From Phycisphaeraceae bacterium (GTDB lineage: Bacteria > Planctomycetota > Phycisphaerae > Phycisphaerales > Phycisphaeraceae), in contig JAJDCS010000039.1 of the NCBI GenBank assembly GCA_029260715.1, positions 1-64,000 on the forward strand: 64,000 nt of DNA, read 5' to 3'. Below the pieces are notes generated by a model. It was not told the origin of the DNA. It saw only the letters and a list, made by a program, of their open reading frames with translations, and did no database searches. Each line of letters opens with the position of its first letter. Within the stretch, counting starts at the first letter, position 1. The translations under genes and the position numbers were made by a program. Shown piece by piece: positions 17,897 through 27,347 of the stretch.

Positions 17897-19374
17897 TGTC
17901 TGACTCATTTTCATATAGCGCCGAAGGCGCCTCCACGGTGTTGGGCCAAGGACGCGGCCTGGGTGTCTTGGTGGTCGGCACACCCCGGCACGCCGAAAAA
18001 ATCCGTCGGCTGTTGCATCGTGGCACCGTCGATGCCGTAGTGGAATCGGTGGACGATTATTTGCAGGCCCTGGGGCGGGTTGCCGTCAGCGCGCCTTCGG
18101 CGTTGATCGGGCCACTCGAGGGCCTTGACGAACCGACGATCGAAGCGGTGCGGCAGTTGGCCCCCAACGCGCGGCTGGTGCTGGTGTGCTCGGCGGACCG
18201 CCAGCCCGAAGCAGAACAGGCGCTGGTCAACGGGTGTGACGACTACCTGCTTGAGCCGCTGGACGCCGGGGCGTCTGACCGGCTGGCCCGGGTGTTCCAA
18301 ACTCACCTGCCACAGGCGGAAGCCGAATCGGCGTGGCTGATGGACAACAGCCGCGATATCGAAGATGCGTTAGACCGCGGCATTGAAGACGCCGGCGGTA
18401 ATGAATGGGAACACCACGAAGCAAGCGGGCCACCAGAAGAGCTTCATCAAGACCCGGCCCCCCCGCAACCCCCAGACGATTCGCCCACTGAGCAGACCGA
18501 TGTAGGCGTTACCTCCGCTAGAAGCGGTGAAGGCGACCTGGCGGTGATCGATCAGGTCATGGCGCAGAAGGGCATGACCCGAGACGAGGCGTTGCGCCTG
18601 ATCGCAAACCGAAGCGGCATCGCGCACGTTGGGTGGTGCGAGACCGCCGAAGACGTGCCCGCGTCGCACGTCAGTGTGTCCGTCGCGCACCGTGGCCAGA
18701 ATTTGGGCCTGTTGCACGCGCCCCCACCGGCTGGCGATGAACAATTGCTGCCTTGGGCGCGGTGGCTGGGCGGTTGGCTGGCGATGGACCGCTACGTGGG
18801 CCGGCTGTGGCAGTTGGCCATGCACGACGACCTGACGGGCTTGTGGAACCGCCGGTACTTCAACCGCTTCCTCAAGGCTGTGCTGGACCGCGCCGCGGCA
18901 CGCCGGTTTTACATCTCGCTGATGGTGTTCGATATCGACGACTTCAAGAAATACAACGACCGTTACGGCCACGCGGCGGGAGACCAGATCCTCTGCGAAG
19001 CGGCGAAGCTGATCCAATCGCAGGTGCGTCAGCACGACGTGGTGGCCCGGATCGGGGGCGACGAATTCGCGGTGATCTTCTGGGACCCCGCCGGGCCCCG
19101 CCGCCCCAACAGCTCCCACCCGCTTGACCCGATCAAGGCTGCCCAGCGGTTCCGCAAAGCGATCTGTACCCACCGGTTCCCCAAGCTGCTACACGAGGCG
19201 CCGGGCACGCTGACCATCTCCGGCGGCCTGGCGGGGTTCCCCTGGGACGGCGCAACGCCACAGCAACTGCTCGACCGTGCCGACATGATGGCCCTGCAAT
19301 CCAAGCAGCAAGGCAAAAACGCCATCACCTTCGGACCCGGCGCCCAGCGCCACTGTGACCAGATGTCGCTTTAG
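17896..19374 (+). CDS. Diguanylate cyclase with pseudo-receiver domain
   Basis: A 492-residue protein predicted to make c-di-GMP from GTP. The N-terminal domain (about 8-135) looks like a receiver but lacks the acidic pocket and phospho-acceptor Asp (VVGTPRHA, ALIGPLEG). A long acidic linker follows. The GGDEF domain spans about 305-480: it begins HDDLTGLWNRRYFNRF, has FDIDDFKKYNDRYGHAAGDQ, and has an intact RIGGDEF active loop near 385-391. RQHD five residues before GGDEF fits the RxxD inhibitory site. It has no membrane segments. Its start overlaps the stop of the preceding gene, which carries another degenerate receiver-like region. Confidence 0.9.
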   Translation: MSDSFSYSAEGASTVLGQGRGLGVLVVGTPRHAEKIRRLLHRGTVDAVVESVDDYLQALGRVAVSAPSALIGPLEGLDEPTIEAVRQLAPNARLVLVCSADRQPEAEQALVNGCDDYLLEPLDAGASDRLARVFQTHLPQAEAESAWLMDNSRDIEDALDRGIEDAGGNEWEHHEASGPPEELHQDPAPPQPPDDSPTEQTDVGVTSARSGEGDLAVIDQVMAQKGMTRDEALRLIANRSGIAHVGWCETAEDVPASHVSVSVAHRGQNLGLLHAPPPAGDEQLLPWARWLGGWLAMDRYVGRLWQLAMHDDLTGLWNRRYFNRFLKAVLDRAAARRFYISLMVFDIDDFKKYNDRYGHAAGDQILCEAAKLIQSQVRQHDVVARIGGDEFAVIFWDPAGPRRPNSSHPLDPIKAAQRFRKAICTHRFPKLLHEAPGTLTISGGLAGFPWDGATPQQLLDRADMMALQSKQQGKNAITFGPGAQRHCDQMSL

Positions 19375-19402
19375 ATGCCGCCCGCCGCAGCCTGCTGACG
19401 GC

Positions 19403-20941
19403 TTACCCCGCTGTGTTTGGTCTTAAGCGTTTCAACGCGCCCCCCGCCACGCGCGTGAAGTGTTCGCGTTCCCAAGCCTCAAGACCGACGAACCAAACCA
19501 ACGGCGAAGCGACGGCGGCATACACGACGCATTCGACCAGCAGCCGCAAGGCCTGCTCCGGCATCATGAGCCGAACAGGCACGATCGCGGCGGAGCCCGA
19601 AGCTATAACCACCATCGTGGGCGTCAATACTTTTTTGACCCACACGCTCGGCGACAATTCAATCATCCGCCCGATGATCACCACTTTTTGCCACAGCAAC
19701 ACCGCGTACATGGTGATCGTCATCACGGGCAAAAACCACGGCCCCAAACCGAACACAGAAAACCCGACCCACGCCGCGAGCAAGACCAAACCCGACAAGA
19801 CAAGAACGGACCTAGAGTACCACCCGATGTTCCCCGTGGCGCCCAACGCGACCCCGTAGCCCATCGAGATCTGCTCCATGAACGACCACCCGAGCACCAG
19901 TTGTACAAACAAAGCGGAATATGGAGGCGGCTGCCCCAGCCACAGATGCAGCACGTTGTCGGTGTCGAGCCACAGCGGGATCATCAGAAACGACAGCAGT
20001 ATGGACGCGTATTTGCCCGTCAACAGGTTCAAGGTATGCACCTGCTGGCGGTGCCCGCGTGCCTCGGCGGCAACGATGACAGGCTGAACCGCCCGGATGA
20101 TCGCCATACTAAAATTTGAGAAATAGCCGATCACTTGGATCGAGATGGCGTATGCCGCGTTGATAAGCGGGCCGAAAAAAAGATTGATCAGGATCACCCC
20201 GCCCTGCGACCGCATCTTCCACCCGATCTGACCCACCAGGCTCCACCCGGCATAGGCGCCGACCTCGCGCACCTCCGACCATTGCAGCCGAGACGGGTGG
20301 GGCCGGGTCTCCGGGAATTTTATCAGGCACATCGCGACCAATAGCATACGGCTCGTCAAATTCGCGATAAAAACCAGCATCACGAACCAGACAAGCAGAT
20401 CGCCGCCTAAAAAACCAAGCGCCAGAGCCGCGGCAAACCGCCCGGCGGCAAGCAAACCATCAACCACGGCGAGGTAGACCATCTCCTGGTGGGCGGTCGC
20501 GGCGGCGGTGTAGGGCGTGGTCCAGGCGCCCAGCGCCATGGACACCAGCGTCACGTGGTACGCCCAATAAGCGGCGTCTGAGCGGGCCTCGGGGATATCC
20601 AACACGCTCAAAAGCAAGGGCCCTATCAGCCACCCCACGACGATCAGCGTTGTCCCAACGGTAAAAAAAATGACCAGCACCGTGTTGAACACAACCCGGT
20701 GCTTCTCAAGATCACCAAGCCCCAGTGCGTAGGCCAGGTGCCTCTGGGCGCTGAGTGTGAACGCCGCGGTCAGCAGCGTTAAAAAACCACCGCTGGCGCC
20801 CAACACCATGAGAACGCCGTAGTCTTGGCTGCCCAGGTACCGGATCAGCAGGCGTGTGACGAACAGACCGGCCACGAACGTCACCGACATCCGGGCAAAA
20901 GTGGCCATGGTGTTGAGGATTAAGCGAGTGGATTGGCGCAT
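19403..20941 (-). CDS. Polysaccharide flippase (Wzx/MATE-like)
   Basis: A 512-residue membrane protein with about 12-14 predicted helices. The N-terminal pattern (VTFVAGLFVTRLLIRYLGSQ, DYGVLMVLGASGGFLTLL) is typical of the polysaccharide-transport family of lipid-linked oligosaccharide flippases. It probably moves an undecaprenyl-linked glycan unit across the cytoplasmic membrane. It converges with the GGDEF gene and is followed upstream on the same strand by a glycosyltransferase gene, fitting a glycan-assembly role. The substrate cannot be read from the sequence. Confidence 0.85.
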   Translation of the reverse strand: MRQSTRLILNTMATFARMSVTFVAGLFVTRLLIRYLGSQDYGVLMVLGASGGFLTLLTAAFTLSAQRHLAYALGLGDLEKHRVVFNTVLVIFFTVGTTLIVVGWLIGPLLLSVLDIPEARSDAAYWAYHVTLVSMALGAWTTPYTAAATAHQEMVYLAVVDGLLAAGRFAAALALGFLGGDLLVWFVMLVFIANLTSRMLLVAMCLIKFPETRPHPSRLQWSEVREVGAYAGWSLVGQIGWKMRSQGGVILINLFFGPLINAAYAISIQVIGYFSNFSMAIIRAVQPVIVAAEARGHRQQVHTLNLLTGKYASILLSFLMIPLWLDTDNVLHLWLGQPPPYSALFVQLVLGWSFMEQISMGYGVALGATGNIGWYSRSVLVLSGLVLLAAWVGFSVFGLGPWFLPVMTITMYAVLLWQKVVIIGRMIELSPSVWVKKVLTPTMVVIASGSAAIVPVRLMMPEQALRLLVECVVYAAVASPLVWFVGLEAWEREHFTRVAGGALKRLRPNTAG

Positions 20942-21064
20942 AAGTGATTCTGTCTAGATTCCCCAATAGGGAAGGCAAGGCGAACTGCGCTTGATCGTAT
21001 CGGCCAGGTGTTAAACTTCGCTACTGATCGCTGTCGTATCGTATCAATGATTCTCCGGCCATAC

Positions 21065-22015
21065 TCACCGTCGCATCGGCGTGTCAACACCCCGCACACG
21101 CCGCCACACACCCACCAGTCCCCCCGCCCCCACATGCCGTAACAATAAGTGCCTAACCAACTTTTTCTCTTGACCCAAAATCTTACCGCCCCAAGCCACC
21201 ACCCCATGGAACAAGAAGAGATATGTATAGCCCAATGCCGCTCTCAGCACCTGGGTAAAGCCAAACCTCGGTTTAATTAAAACTCGGGAAATGCCGTTCC
21301 CGTACGACACCGCAGCGAGGTACTTCAGCGAAACCCGCTCGGGCATCACGCGGTGCTTCACCTCCGCGAACGGGGTGTAAAACAGCCGAAACCCTGCATC
21401 CAAGCCCCGCTGGATAAACTCTGATTCTCCGCAGGCCAACAGCAGGTGGCCCGTACGATCCAACCCTTCTTGAAACGGTCCGACGGTCTCAAAGACTTTT
21501 CGCTTGAACGAAAAGTTTGCGCCCGCCGCGTCGTAACAACTGTGACGCTCGTGCGGCTTGTCGCCGTGGTCTTTCCACGTCAGGAGCTTGGTCGCTTGGT
21601 CGGTCATCCAATCGGGCCTGGCCACCATGTCCCACGAAAGCGTGATCTTGCCCCCCACAATGTCAGCCGAACTGTTCTGGTAGGCGTCCAGCAAGCCCTC
21701 TAGCCACCCCGGATCAACCCACACGTCGTCATCAAGGAGCACCAAGACATCACCACGCGCAGACTCGACCGCGCGGTTCCTAGCCACATTAAGGTTCGCC
21801 TTGGGCTCGACGACGCACTTCGTAGGCAATGGCAACTCGGCCGACACCTCCCTAACCACACGCTCCGTGTCGTCCGTACAAGCATTAGCCACAACAACCA
21901 GCTCAACCTCCGTCCCATCCGGAACCCGCAACTCGCCAAGGCTATCGAGCGTCTGGCTGAGGATCTCGCAGCGGTTGTGCGTGGGGATTAGGATAGAAAC
22001 GCTAGGGTACGGCAT
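21065..22015 (-). CDS. Family 2 glycosyltransferase
   Basis: A 316-residue GT-A fold enzyme. It opens with PSVSILIPTHNRCEILSQTL, then LNVARNRAVESARGDVLVLL with the metal-binding acidic run DDD at about 97-99, and has an acceptor-side GESEFIQRG segment. The C-terminus contains a hydrophobic and basic stretch (GYTYLFLFHGVVAWGGKI), which could attach it to the membrane. It lies in a region with a flippase and other glycan genes and probably adds a sugar to an exported polysaccharide or glycolipid. Donor and acceptor are unknown. Confidence 0.88.
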   Translation of the reverse strand: MPYPSVSILIPTHNRCEILSQTLDSLGELRVPDGTEVELVVVANACTDDTERVVREVSAELPLPTKCVVEPKANLNVARNRAVESARGDVLVLLDDDVWVDPGWLEGLLDAYQNSSADIVGGKITLSWDMVARPDWMTDQATKLLTWKDHGDKPHERHSCYDAAGANFSFKRKVFETVGPFQEGLDRTGHLLLACGESEFIQRGLDAGFRLFYTPFAEVKHRVMPERVSLKYLAAVSYGNGISRVLIKPRFGFTQVLRAALGYTYLFLFHGVVAWGGKILGQEKKLVRHLLLRHVGAGGLVGVWRRVRGVDTPMRR

Positions 22016-22192
22016 AAACTATTATGGAGGGTTGTTATGGGATAGCCGCTTATCATAGCATCCTTCAACGATCCGTATCCAACCCGCCGACCCCGCTTCA
22101 CGACTGCAACAAACCCCGAATCACCCCGGTTAAAATGCAAGCGGCACGCACGAACATCGGCTCTTGAACCGGGAGAAAATTGAGAGTGACTT

Positions 22193-23398
22193 ATGATTAA
22201 ACTCTGGCGATGGTTTAGGCGGAGCGTCGTTTCACCACTGAGCCGCGTAGCGCTGCACAGTGTGTGGGCCATACAACCTCGGCGTCGAGCCAACAAAGCC
22301 ACCAAAGAAATCCTACTGCCAGCCGCGCACATGATGGCCCTGGCCTACCTCGATCGATTCAGACAGACCATCGCCGACGACACCCGCCTGCGCTTCACCG
22401 TCACCTCATACTCCCGCCTGCCGCACACACACCGCCAGATCAAGCAGTGGTCGCACGAGCATGGCCTGCGGCACGTCCCACACCTGCTCTCGCGGGTCAT
22501 GCGGTGGGACTTGATCGCGCTGGCCGAGCACCACGGCGCTACCGCCTACAACCCATCCACGCCTAAGCTCTCGATCAACCATTCAATCTCCGGCGGCAAG
22601 CTGGAAAAAAACGGTCTGCCTTACCGGTACGGCCAACAACGCATGTACTACCCAAACGGACAATTGGTCTACACACGGATATTCGAAGCCAGCAAGGAGG
22701 TCTGCGACCAGACCGTCACCCAGCAGCCCGACCTGCGACCGATCATCGCCATCGTCGGCGACCTGCAAGCCGACGAACTGCTGGCCTTACAATCACAACG
22801 CGAAAAAATACGACGCGGCCTAGGCTTTGCCGAGGGCGACACCGTCGTGCTAATCCAATCCACATGGGGACCCACGTCCCTCTTGGAAACCGTCGGCAAA
22901 GACCTCATCGAACAAGCCGCGACCCTACAAAATAACAGCCGATACCGGTTTATCCTTTCGACCCACCCCCACCACTGGGACGGCACCGGCTCGGTCGATA
23001 CCTCGTATGGCCGATACCTCAGCCAACAAACCCAGCGCGGCTTCCACGTCATACACCCCCAAGACGATTGGGGGCCCTACATGATCGCAAGCGACATCGC
23101 GATCACAGACCACACCTCCCTGTCCGTGACTTACGCGTTATTAGGCAAACCCATGCTGTGTGTGGCAAACGACGCAGCGGGGGTACTCAAAAGCATGCCT
23201 GTAGGCCAGCTAATGGATTTCCTGCCGCGTCTACAAAGCCCCGATCACCTGGCACAGCAGATCGAAACCGCGGTCAAACAATTTCCAAAAGAACGCCTAG
23301 CCGCCCTAGCCAAACAGATCAACGCCCACCCCGGCGAAGCAGCGCAACGAGTGCAAAAAGAGGCATTTCAACTGCTTGATTTGCAGCCGCTTACGTGA
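22193..23398 (+). CDS. CDP-glycerol glycerophosphotransferase-like (TagB/TagF-like) protein
   Basis: A 401-residue protein. The C-terminal half has the GT-B pattern of the CDP-glycerol polymer transferase group: VVLIQSTWGPTSLLETVG, YRFILSTHPHHWDG, then DDWGPYMIASDIAITDHTSL and YALLGKPMLCVAN. The N-terminal half is less conserved, without clear membrane helices. In the family these enzymes move glycerol phosphate (or a related group) to a membrane acceptor. A TagD-like cytidylyltransferase is encoded 3.4 kb away at 26757, which could supply the activated donor. This pairing is inference. Confidence 0.7.
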   Translation: MIKLWRWFRRSVVSPLSRVALHSVWAIQPRRRANKATKEILLPAAHMMALAYLDRFRQTIADDTRLRFTVTSYSRLPHTHRQIKQWSHEHGLRHVPHLLSRVMRWDLIALAEHHGATAYNPSTPKLSINHSISGGKLEKNGLPYRYGQQRMYYPNGQLVYTRIFEASKEVCDQTVTQQPDLRPIIAIVGDLQADELLALQSQREKIRRGLGFAEGDTVVLIQSTWGPTSLLETVGKDLIEQAATLQNNSRYRFILSTHPHHWDGTGSVDTSYGRYLSQQTQRGFHVIHPQDDWGPYMIASDIAITDHTSLSVTYALLGKPMLCVANDAAGVLKSMPVGQLMDFLPRLQSPDHLAQQIETAVKQFPKERLAALAKQINAHPGEAAQRVQKEAFQLLDLQPLT

Positions 23399-23527
23399 AA
23401 TACCTTGGCGTCAAGCAAGCAGCCTATCCCCATCAGCGAAACGGCGAAACAGGCAGCGTGAGCGGACGGACTCCGGATTCCTGCACAAGGCAAGCAAACG
23501 CCCTCATTCGGTGTACTGGAGGAGTAT

Positions 23528-24475
23528 TTATTGTTGTGCTGACATTCGTATTTTTTCCATCAATGCCAGTAGTGGCAGACCCAGAATATACTTGAAGCGA
23601 AGCAAGCGAAACTGCATCGGAAGGCTTTTTTTATAGATAATTCTTGCCCAGCCTGTTTCTCGATTCCTGATAAATGTAATGCTCCAGTTCCTGGCAAGCT
23701 TGGTGAGAATTTTTAGCCGCTGGCGCCGACGGCCCGACCTACCGGGGTACGCCCCGGCGCGCTCTTGATCCAAGAGCCGGCACATTCCGCCATAAGATTT
23801 TTGGGGGTCGGCCGTGAGGTTGTTGTCGTTTCGGCCAAGCGATATCACCGCCGGTGAGAGGACCTGCACATACCCCGGCTCCGTGCCAAGCCTCATAAGC
23901 AGGTCCAGGTCTTCCATGTTCATGCGGTCCTCAAAAAAACCGCCGATCCGCCTGAGCGATTCCGCGGACGCCACGGCGCCTCCGAGTCCGATCCACGAGC
24001 CGCAGGCGGGACCCGCGTAGTAATCAAGCCAATCGCGGTAATACTCGGCCTGAAGCGATACGGCGGACTGGTTCAGAGTGGGTTGTGTTGCGTCTTGGAA
24101 CGGCGGCTTTTTGGCTGTAATTAACGACACGGTCTGGTATTTTTCGATGACGGCGGCGTAGGTGGACAGCGTCCAGGGGAACCAGAAATCGTCGCTGTCC
24201 AGGAAGGCCACGTACCGCCCCCTCGCGTTTTGGATGCCCAGGTTCCTGGCGACGCCGGGCCCGGCGTTGGGTTGGGTGAACACCCTGATCCGGTCCTTGT
24301 ACGAGGCCAACGCGGAGGGTGTGTCGTCGGTTGAGCCGTCGTCGACTACGATCACTTCGTAGTCCTGGTAGCCCTGCCTAAAGACCGTTTCGATGGTCTG
24401 GCCGATCAAGTGGGCCCGGTTATACGTCGGGATGATGACTGAAAAAAAAGGGGTTGTAAGATCGGGGTGGGGCAT
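23528..24475 (-). CDS. Family 2 glycosyltransferase
   Basis: A 315-residue protein. It has a GT-A start (PFFSVIIPTYNRAHLIGQTI, VIVVDDGSTDDTPSALA) and the donor/metal motif YVAFLDSDDFW near residue 95. An acceptor region (RIGGFFEDRMNMEDLDLLMR) contains the ED expected of the catalytic base. The C-terminal part is basic (RRRQRLKILTKLARN). The start at 24475 has AGGTGAG about eight bases upstream. It is divergent from the sulfotransferase and belongs to the glycan region; its substrate is unknown. Confidence 0.88.
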   Translation of the reverse strand: MPHPDLTTPFFSVIIPTYNRAHLIGQTIETVFRQGYQDYEVIVVDDGSTDDTPSALASYKDRIRVFTQPNAGPGVARNLGIQNARGRYVAFLDSDDFWFPWTLSTYAAVIEKYQTVSLITAKKPPFQDATQPTLNQSAVSLQAEYYRDWLDYYAGPACGSWIGLGGAVASAESLRRIGGFFEDRMNMEDLDLLMRLGTEPGYVQVLSPAVISLGRNDNNLTADPQKSYGGMCRLLDQERAGAYPGRSGRRRQRLKILTKLARNWSITFIRNRETGWARIIYKKSLPMQFRLLRFKYILGLPLLALMEKIRMSAQQ

Positions 24476-24584
24476 GTTCGGGGCTCACCTGCTTCGCACA
24501 GAGTCTATAATATCAGGCCCTCAATCCTAGCAGCCCGCGTCTGCTCAAAACAGGGTGCCCCCGGTTCATCGATGAAGGTGAGTA

Positions 24585-25508
24585 ATGCCCAAGCCGAATT
24601 TTTTTATTGTTGGTGCTCCTAAGTGTGCGACCACATCACTCTATGAATACTTAAGGGTACACCCTCAGGTCTTTATGCCCCAGTTCAAGGAGCCGCATTT
24701 TTTCGGCTCGGACATGGTCTACCAGCACCCTCACAGCTTCCCGGTTGTGAAGGATGTGCAGGCGTATCTGGAATTGTTCGCCCCGGCGCGTGGTGAGATC
24801 AGACTAGGCGAGGGGTCTACTTGGTACTTGTTTTCACAGCGTGCGGCCGAAGAGATCAAGGCTTTCTCACCCAAGGCGAATATCATTGTGATGCTCCGCC
24901 ACCCGGTGGATATGCTGTTGTCCCTGCACAACCATTTTGTGGCTGACGGCAACGAGCCGATCGTTGATTTTGAAGAGGCGTTGGCCGCCGAGCCCGACCG
25001 CGCCGCGGGCAAGCGCATCCCCCGGTCGGCCCACCTGCCCCAAGGGCTGCTCTATTCCAAGGCCTCGGCTTTCGCACCGCAGGTCCGAAGGTACATCGAC
25101 CAATTTGGAAAAGACGCCGTCCGGGTGATTTTGTTCGACGATTTTGTTCGACGGACCAGCGAGGTTTACCGCGAGACCCTTGAGTTTCTCGGCGTTGACT
25201 GCGATTTTGTGCCGCAGTTCGAGGTCGCCAACGCCGCCCAGACGCCCAGGAACCTCCCATTCAGGCGTGTTCTCAAGACCTACCCAGCGGTCAGAACCTT
25301 GGTCGGCAAAACCATCCCGTTCGGGCTACGGTCGCGGATCGGCAGATCGCTCTCGGTCTTGTTTCCGGGGCCGGGCAATCACAAAGCCAAGCGTGATTCA
25401 GCCATGAGGCTTCGTTTGTGCAAGCAGTTTGAGCAAGGCATTCTAGAGTTGGGCGAACTGATTGATCGTGATTTGTCGCCGTGGGTCAAAGGAAAATCTA
25501 TTTGCTAA
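24585..25508 (+). CDS. PAPS-dependent sulfotransferase
   Basis: A 307-residue protein. The 5'-phosphosulfate loop variant FIVGAPKCATTSLYEYL is at residues 8-24 (Lys13). The 3'-phosphate site is IVMLRHPVDMLLSLHNHF near 101-118 with Arg and Ser in the usual spacing. KEPHFFG near residue 32 is also typical. It probably transfers sulfate from PAPS to a sugar or lipid-linked glycan made by the neighbours. An AAGGTGAG ribosome-binding site precedes the ATG. No APS kinase or sulfurylase is seen here. Confidence 0.88.
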   Translation: MPKPNFFIVGAPKCATTSLYEYLRVHPQVFMPQFKEPHFFGSDMVYQHPHSFPVVKDVQAYLELFAPARGEIRLGEGSTWYLFSQRAAEEIKAFSPKANIIVMLRHPVDMLLSLHNHFVADGNEPIVDFEEALAAEPDRAAGKRIPRSAHLPQGLLYSKASAFAPQVRRYIDQFGKDAVRVILFDDFVRRTSEVYRETLEFLGVDCDFVPQFEVANAAQTPRNLPFRRVLKTYPAVRTLVGKTIPFGLRSRIGRSLSVLFPGPGNHKAKRDSAMRLRLCKQFEQGILELGELIDRDLSPWVKGKSIC

Positions 25509-25516
25509 CGACCCGG

Positions 25517-26266
25517 CTAGAATTTTTTGGCAATAATCGTTTGATAGCCTCGGAGCTTGGGGATGAACTTGTAGCAAAAGTTGAACAAGCCGCTGACCTT
25601 GCGGCCTGTACTGGATTGATAGTTTCGGTACTGAACGGACAATACTTCGAAACCGGTTGATTTAAGGAACTGCTTGACTTCATGGTGGGCGTATTCACGG
25701 ACGTGCCCCATGTGCCCAAGAATGTAGAGCTTTTCAAATTCCTTGTATGGGTCGTAAAGTCCAATACCGAGAATAAAGTTGAACACCCGCTCGGCTGCGT
25801 AGACGTTGGGTGTTGTCAAGTACATAAGCCCGTCTGGTTTAAGGACGCGGTGGATTTCTTTTATCGTAAAAATAGGATCGATCCGTAAATGCTCAAACAC
25901 TTCGGTAAATACGACAAAAGAGAATTGGCCGTCGTCAAAAGGGAACTTGTCTCGTTCGATATCACAAGCCGACACACGGAGGTTAAACTTATCAATAAAG
26001 CCTTTGACTCGATCGGGTTTGAGGTCCAAGCCGGTTACGTCGAACCCCGTTTTCTGCAAGCAGCATGTCATGTGGCAGGGGACTGAGCCGACTTCTAAAA
26101 CCCGTCCGCCATTGCAGTATTGCTTAATGCTCGCCAGGTCTTGGGCGTATCTGCTTTTCTGTTGATGGAAGTATTGGCTGTTCCAGTCGGCGATATTTTC
26201 ATCGCACAGAGTCAGCGCGGGTTCGATTTCTTCGGCAAAGAGGGTATCGATATTCTTGTCAGGCAT
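25517..26266 (-). CDS. SAM-dependent methyltransferase, class I
   Basis: A 249-residue protein. Motif I is GGRVLEVGSVPCHMTCCL, followed by VTGLDLKPDRV and FVVFTEVFEHLRIDP, then the post-core HRVLKPDGLMYLTTPNV. It resembles methyltransferases of surface glycan clusters that act on sugars or glycolipids. The Cys-rich PCHMTCC in motif I is uncommon. It converges with the sulfotransferase, eight bases apart. The substrate cannot be predicted. Confidence 0.8.
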   Translation of the reverse strand: MPDKNIDTLFAEEIEPALTLCDENIADWNSQYFHQQKSRYAQDLASIKQYCNGGRVLEVGSVPCHMTCCLQKTGFDVTGLDLKPDRVKGFIDKFNLRVSACDIERDKFPFDDGQFSFVVFTEVFEHLRIDPIFTIKEIHRVLKPDGLMYLTTPNVYAAERVFNFILGIGLYDPYKEFEKLYILGHMGHVREYAHHEVKQFLKSTGFEVLSVQYRNYQSSTGRKVSGLFNFCYKFIPKLRGYQTIIAKKF

Positions 26267-26756
26267 TTTTTGGGATCTTTTAAGAAAGCACGTTTTACAG
26301 TTGGTTAATCTAATGAAACACTATATTAATAACTGTTGGCTTAAGTAGGGGTATGGACAGCTTCATTATACCAACCAAACGTCCCATATCCATCCACTAA
26401 ATCGCTAAACCGCCAGCAGTAAGTGATAGCGTTGACAACAAAACGCCGCACGACCGCCTTAACGCACACCTTGTATTTCACGGCTTTTTAATCTGCGGCA
26501 GCGGGGAGGGCTAGCGAGTACGGAGCAAAACCTATCTATTGCTGGACTTAAAGCCGCTTGCAAAAACATTCTGCATGGCCGGCGCCTGAACACCCAGGTT
26601 ACTAGCGTGTTGATATCTGTGTTTTTTCTGTTAGGATTTTATTGGTTTAGTGAAGCGTAGGGCCCGGCGACGGGGTCAACACCTTTACTCATTTCTTCCG
26701 GGGAGGGTGATCTGAGACGGCTGTCATATTGAAATACGCGATCCCGTGTTGTGTCT
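26267..26756. other. Intergenic region, 490 bp, no gene seen
   Basis: AT-richer than the flanking genes. A weak plus-strand promoter-like pair (TTGATA at 26610-26615, 16 bases, TAGGAT at 26632-26637) could serve the cytidylyltransferase gene. No conserved RNA or reading frame was recognised. Confidence 0.4.
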
Positions 26757-27245
26757 ATGAATAAGACCATTGTTTACGCTGCGGGCGTGTGGGACGTGTT
26801 CCACATCGGTCACGTCAACCTCCTCAAGGCCGCCAAAGCGCTGGGCGACGTGCTGATCGTCGGTGTGAGTACCGATGAACTGGTGTTGAATTACAAAAAG
26901 CGCCAACCCCTTATGAGCTACCAGGAACGCGCTGCCATCGTAGACGCCTGCCGCTACGTGGACGTGGTCGTGCCTCAAGAAACACTCGACAAAGACGAGC
27001 AGCTAGAGCGGCTCAACGCGGACATCCTCGTTGTGGGCGACGACTGGTGGGCGGAGAAAGTCAACGGGCACCACTGGATGACACGGCAGGGCAAGAAGGT
27101 GTTTTATTTCCCCTACACCACCAGCCAAAGCTCCTCTAGGCTGCGCGCCGCCCTGGAGCGCACGCAAGCACCGCACCTACCACCCGAGCCGCACGTCGTT
27201 TCAACGGAGCCCGCCCGCGGCGCTGCGCCGTTAAAACAAGCCTAA
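26757..27245 (+). CDS. Glycerol-3-phosphate cytidylyltransferase-like protein (TagD family)
   Basis: A 162-residue nucleotidyltransferase. YAAGVWDVFHIGHVNLLKAA has the HxGH nucleotide-binding motif (His16, His19). LIVGVSTDELVLNYKKRQP and the C-terminal YTTSQSSSRLRAAL correspond to the family's second signature, usually RTEGISTT, here changed. In the family it couples CTP and glycerol 3-phosphate to CDP-glycerol; other alcohol phosphates are possible. ATG 26757 is preferred over in-frame GTG 26751. The last 25 residues are a Pro/Ala-rich tail. It fits with the TagF-like gene at 22193. Confidence 0.8.
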   Translation: MNKTIVYAAGVWDVFHIGHVNLLKAAKALGDVLIVGVSTDELVLNYKKRQPLMSYQERAAIVDACRYVDVVVPQETLDKDEQLERLNADILVVGDDWWAEKVNGHHWMTRQGKKVFYFPYTTSQSSSRLRAALERTQAPHLPPEPHVVSTEPARGAAPLKQA

Positions 27246-27347
27246 CCGGTGCTCACCGCCCTAAAGAAAAAGCTGTGTAGCTTTTGACTAGATCAGGCCC
27301 GCCGCGTGTAACATGTCCGCGGGCTCTACCCACCGTGACCACAACCC

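Noticed and set aside
18370-19173. Minus-strand frame of 267 codons opposite the GGDEF gene
   Set aside because: Antisense shadow with no family features.
24505-24510. TATAAT before the sulfotransferase gene as a promoter
   Set aside because: The hexamer is present but nothing like a -35 box lies at the right distance.
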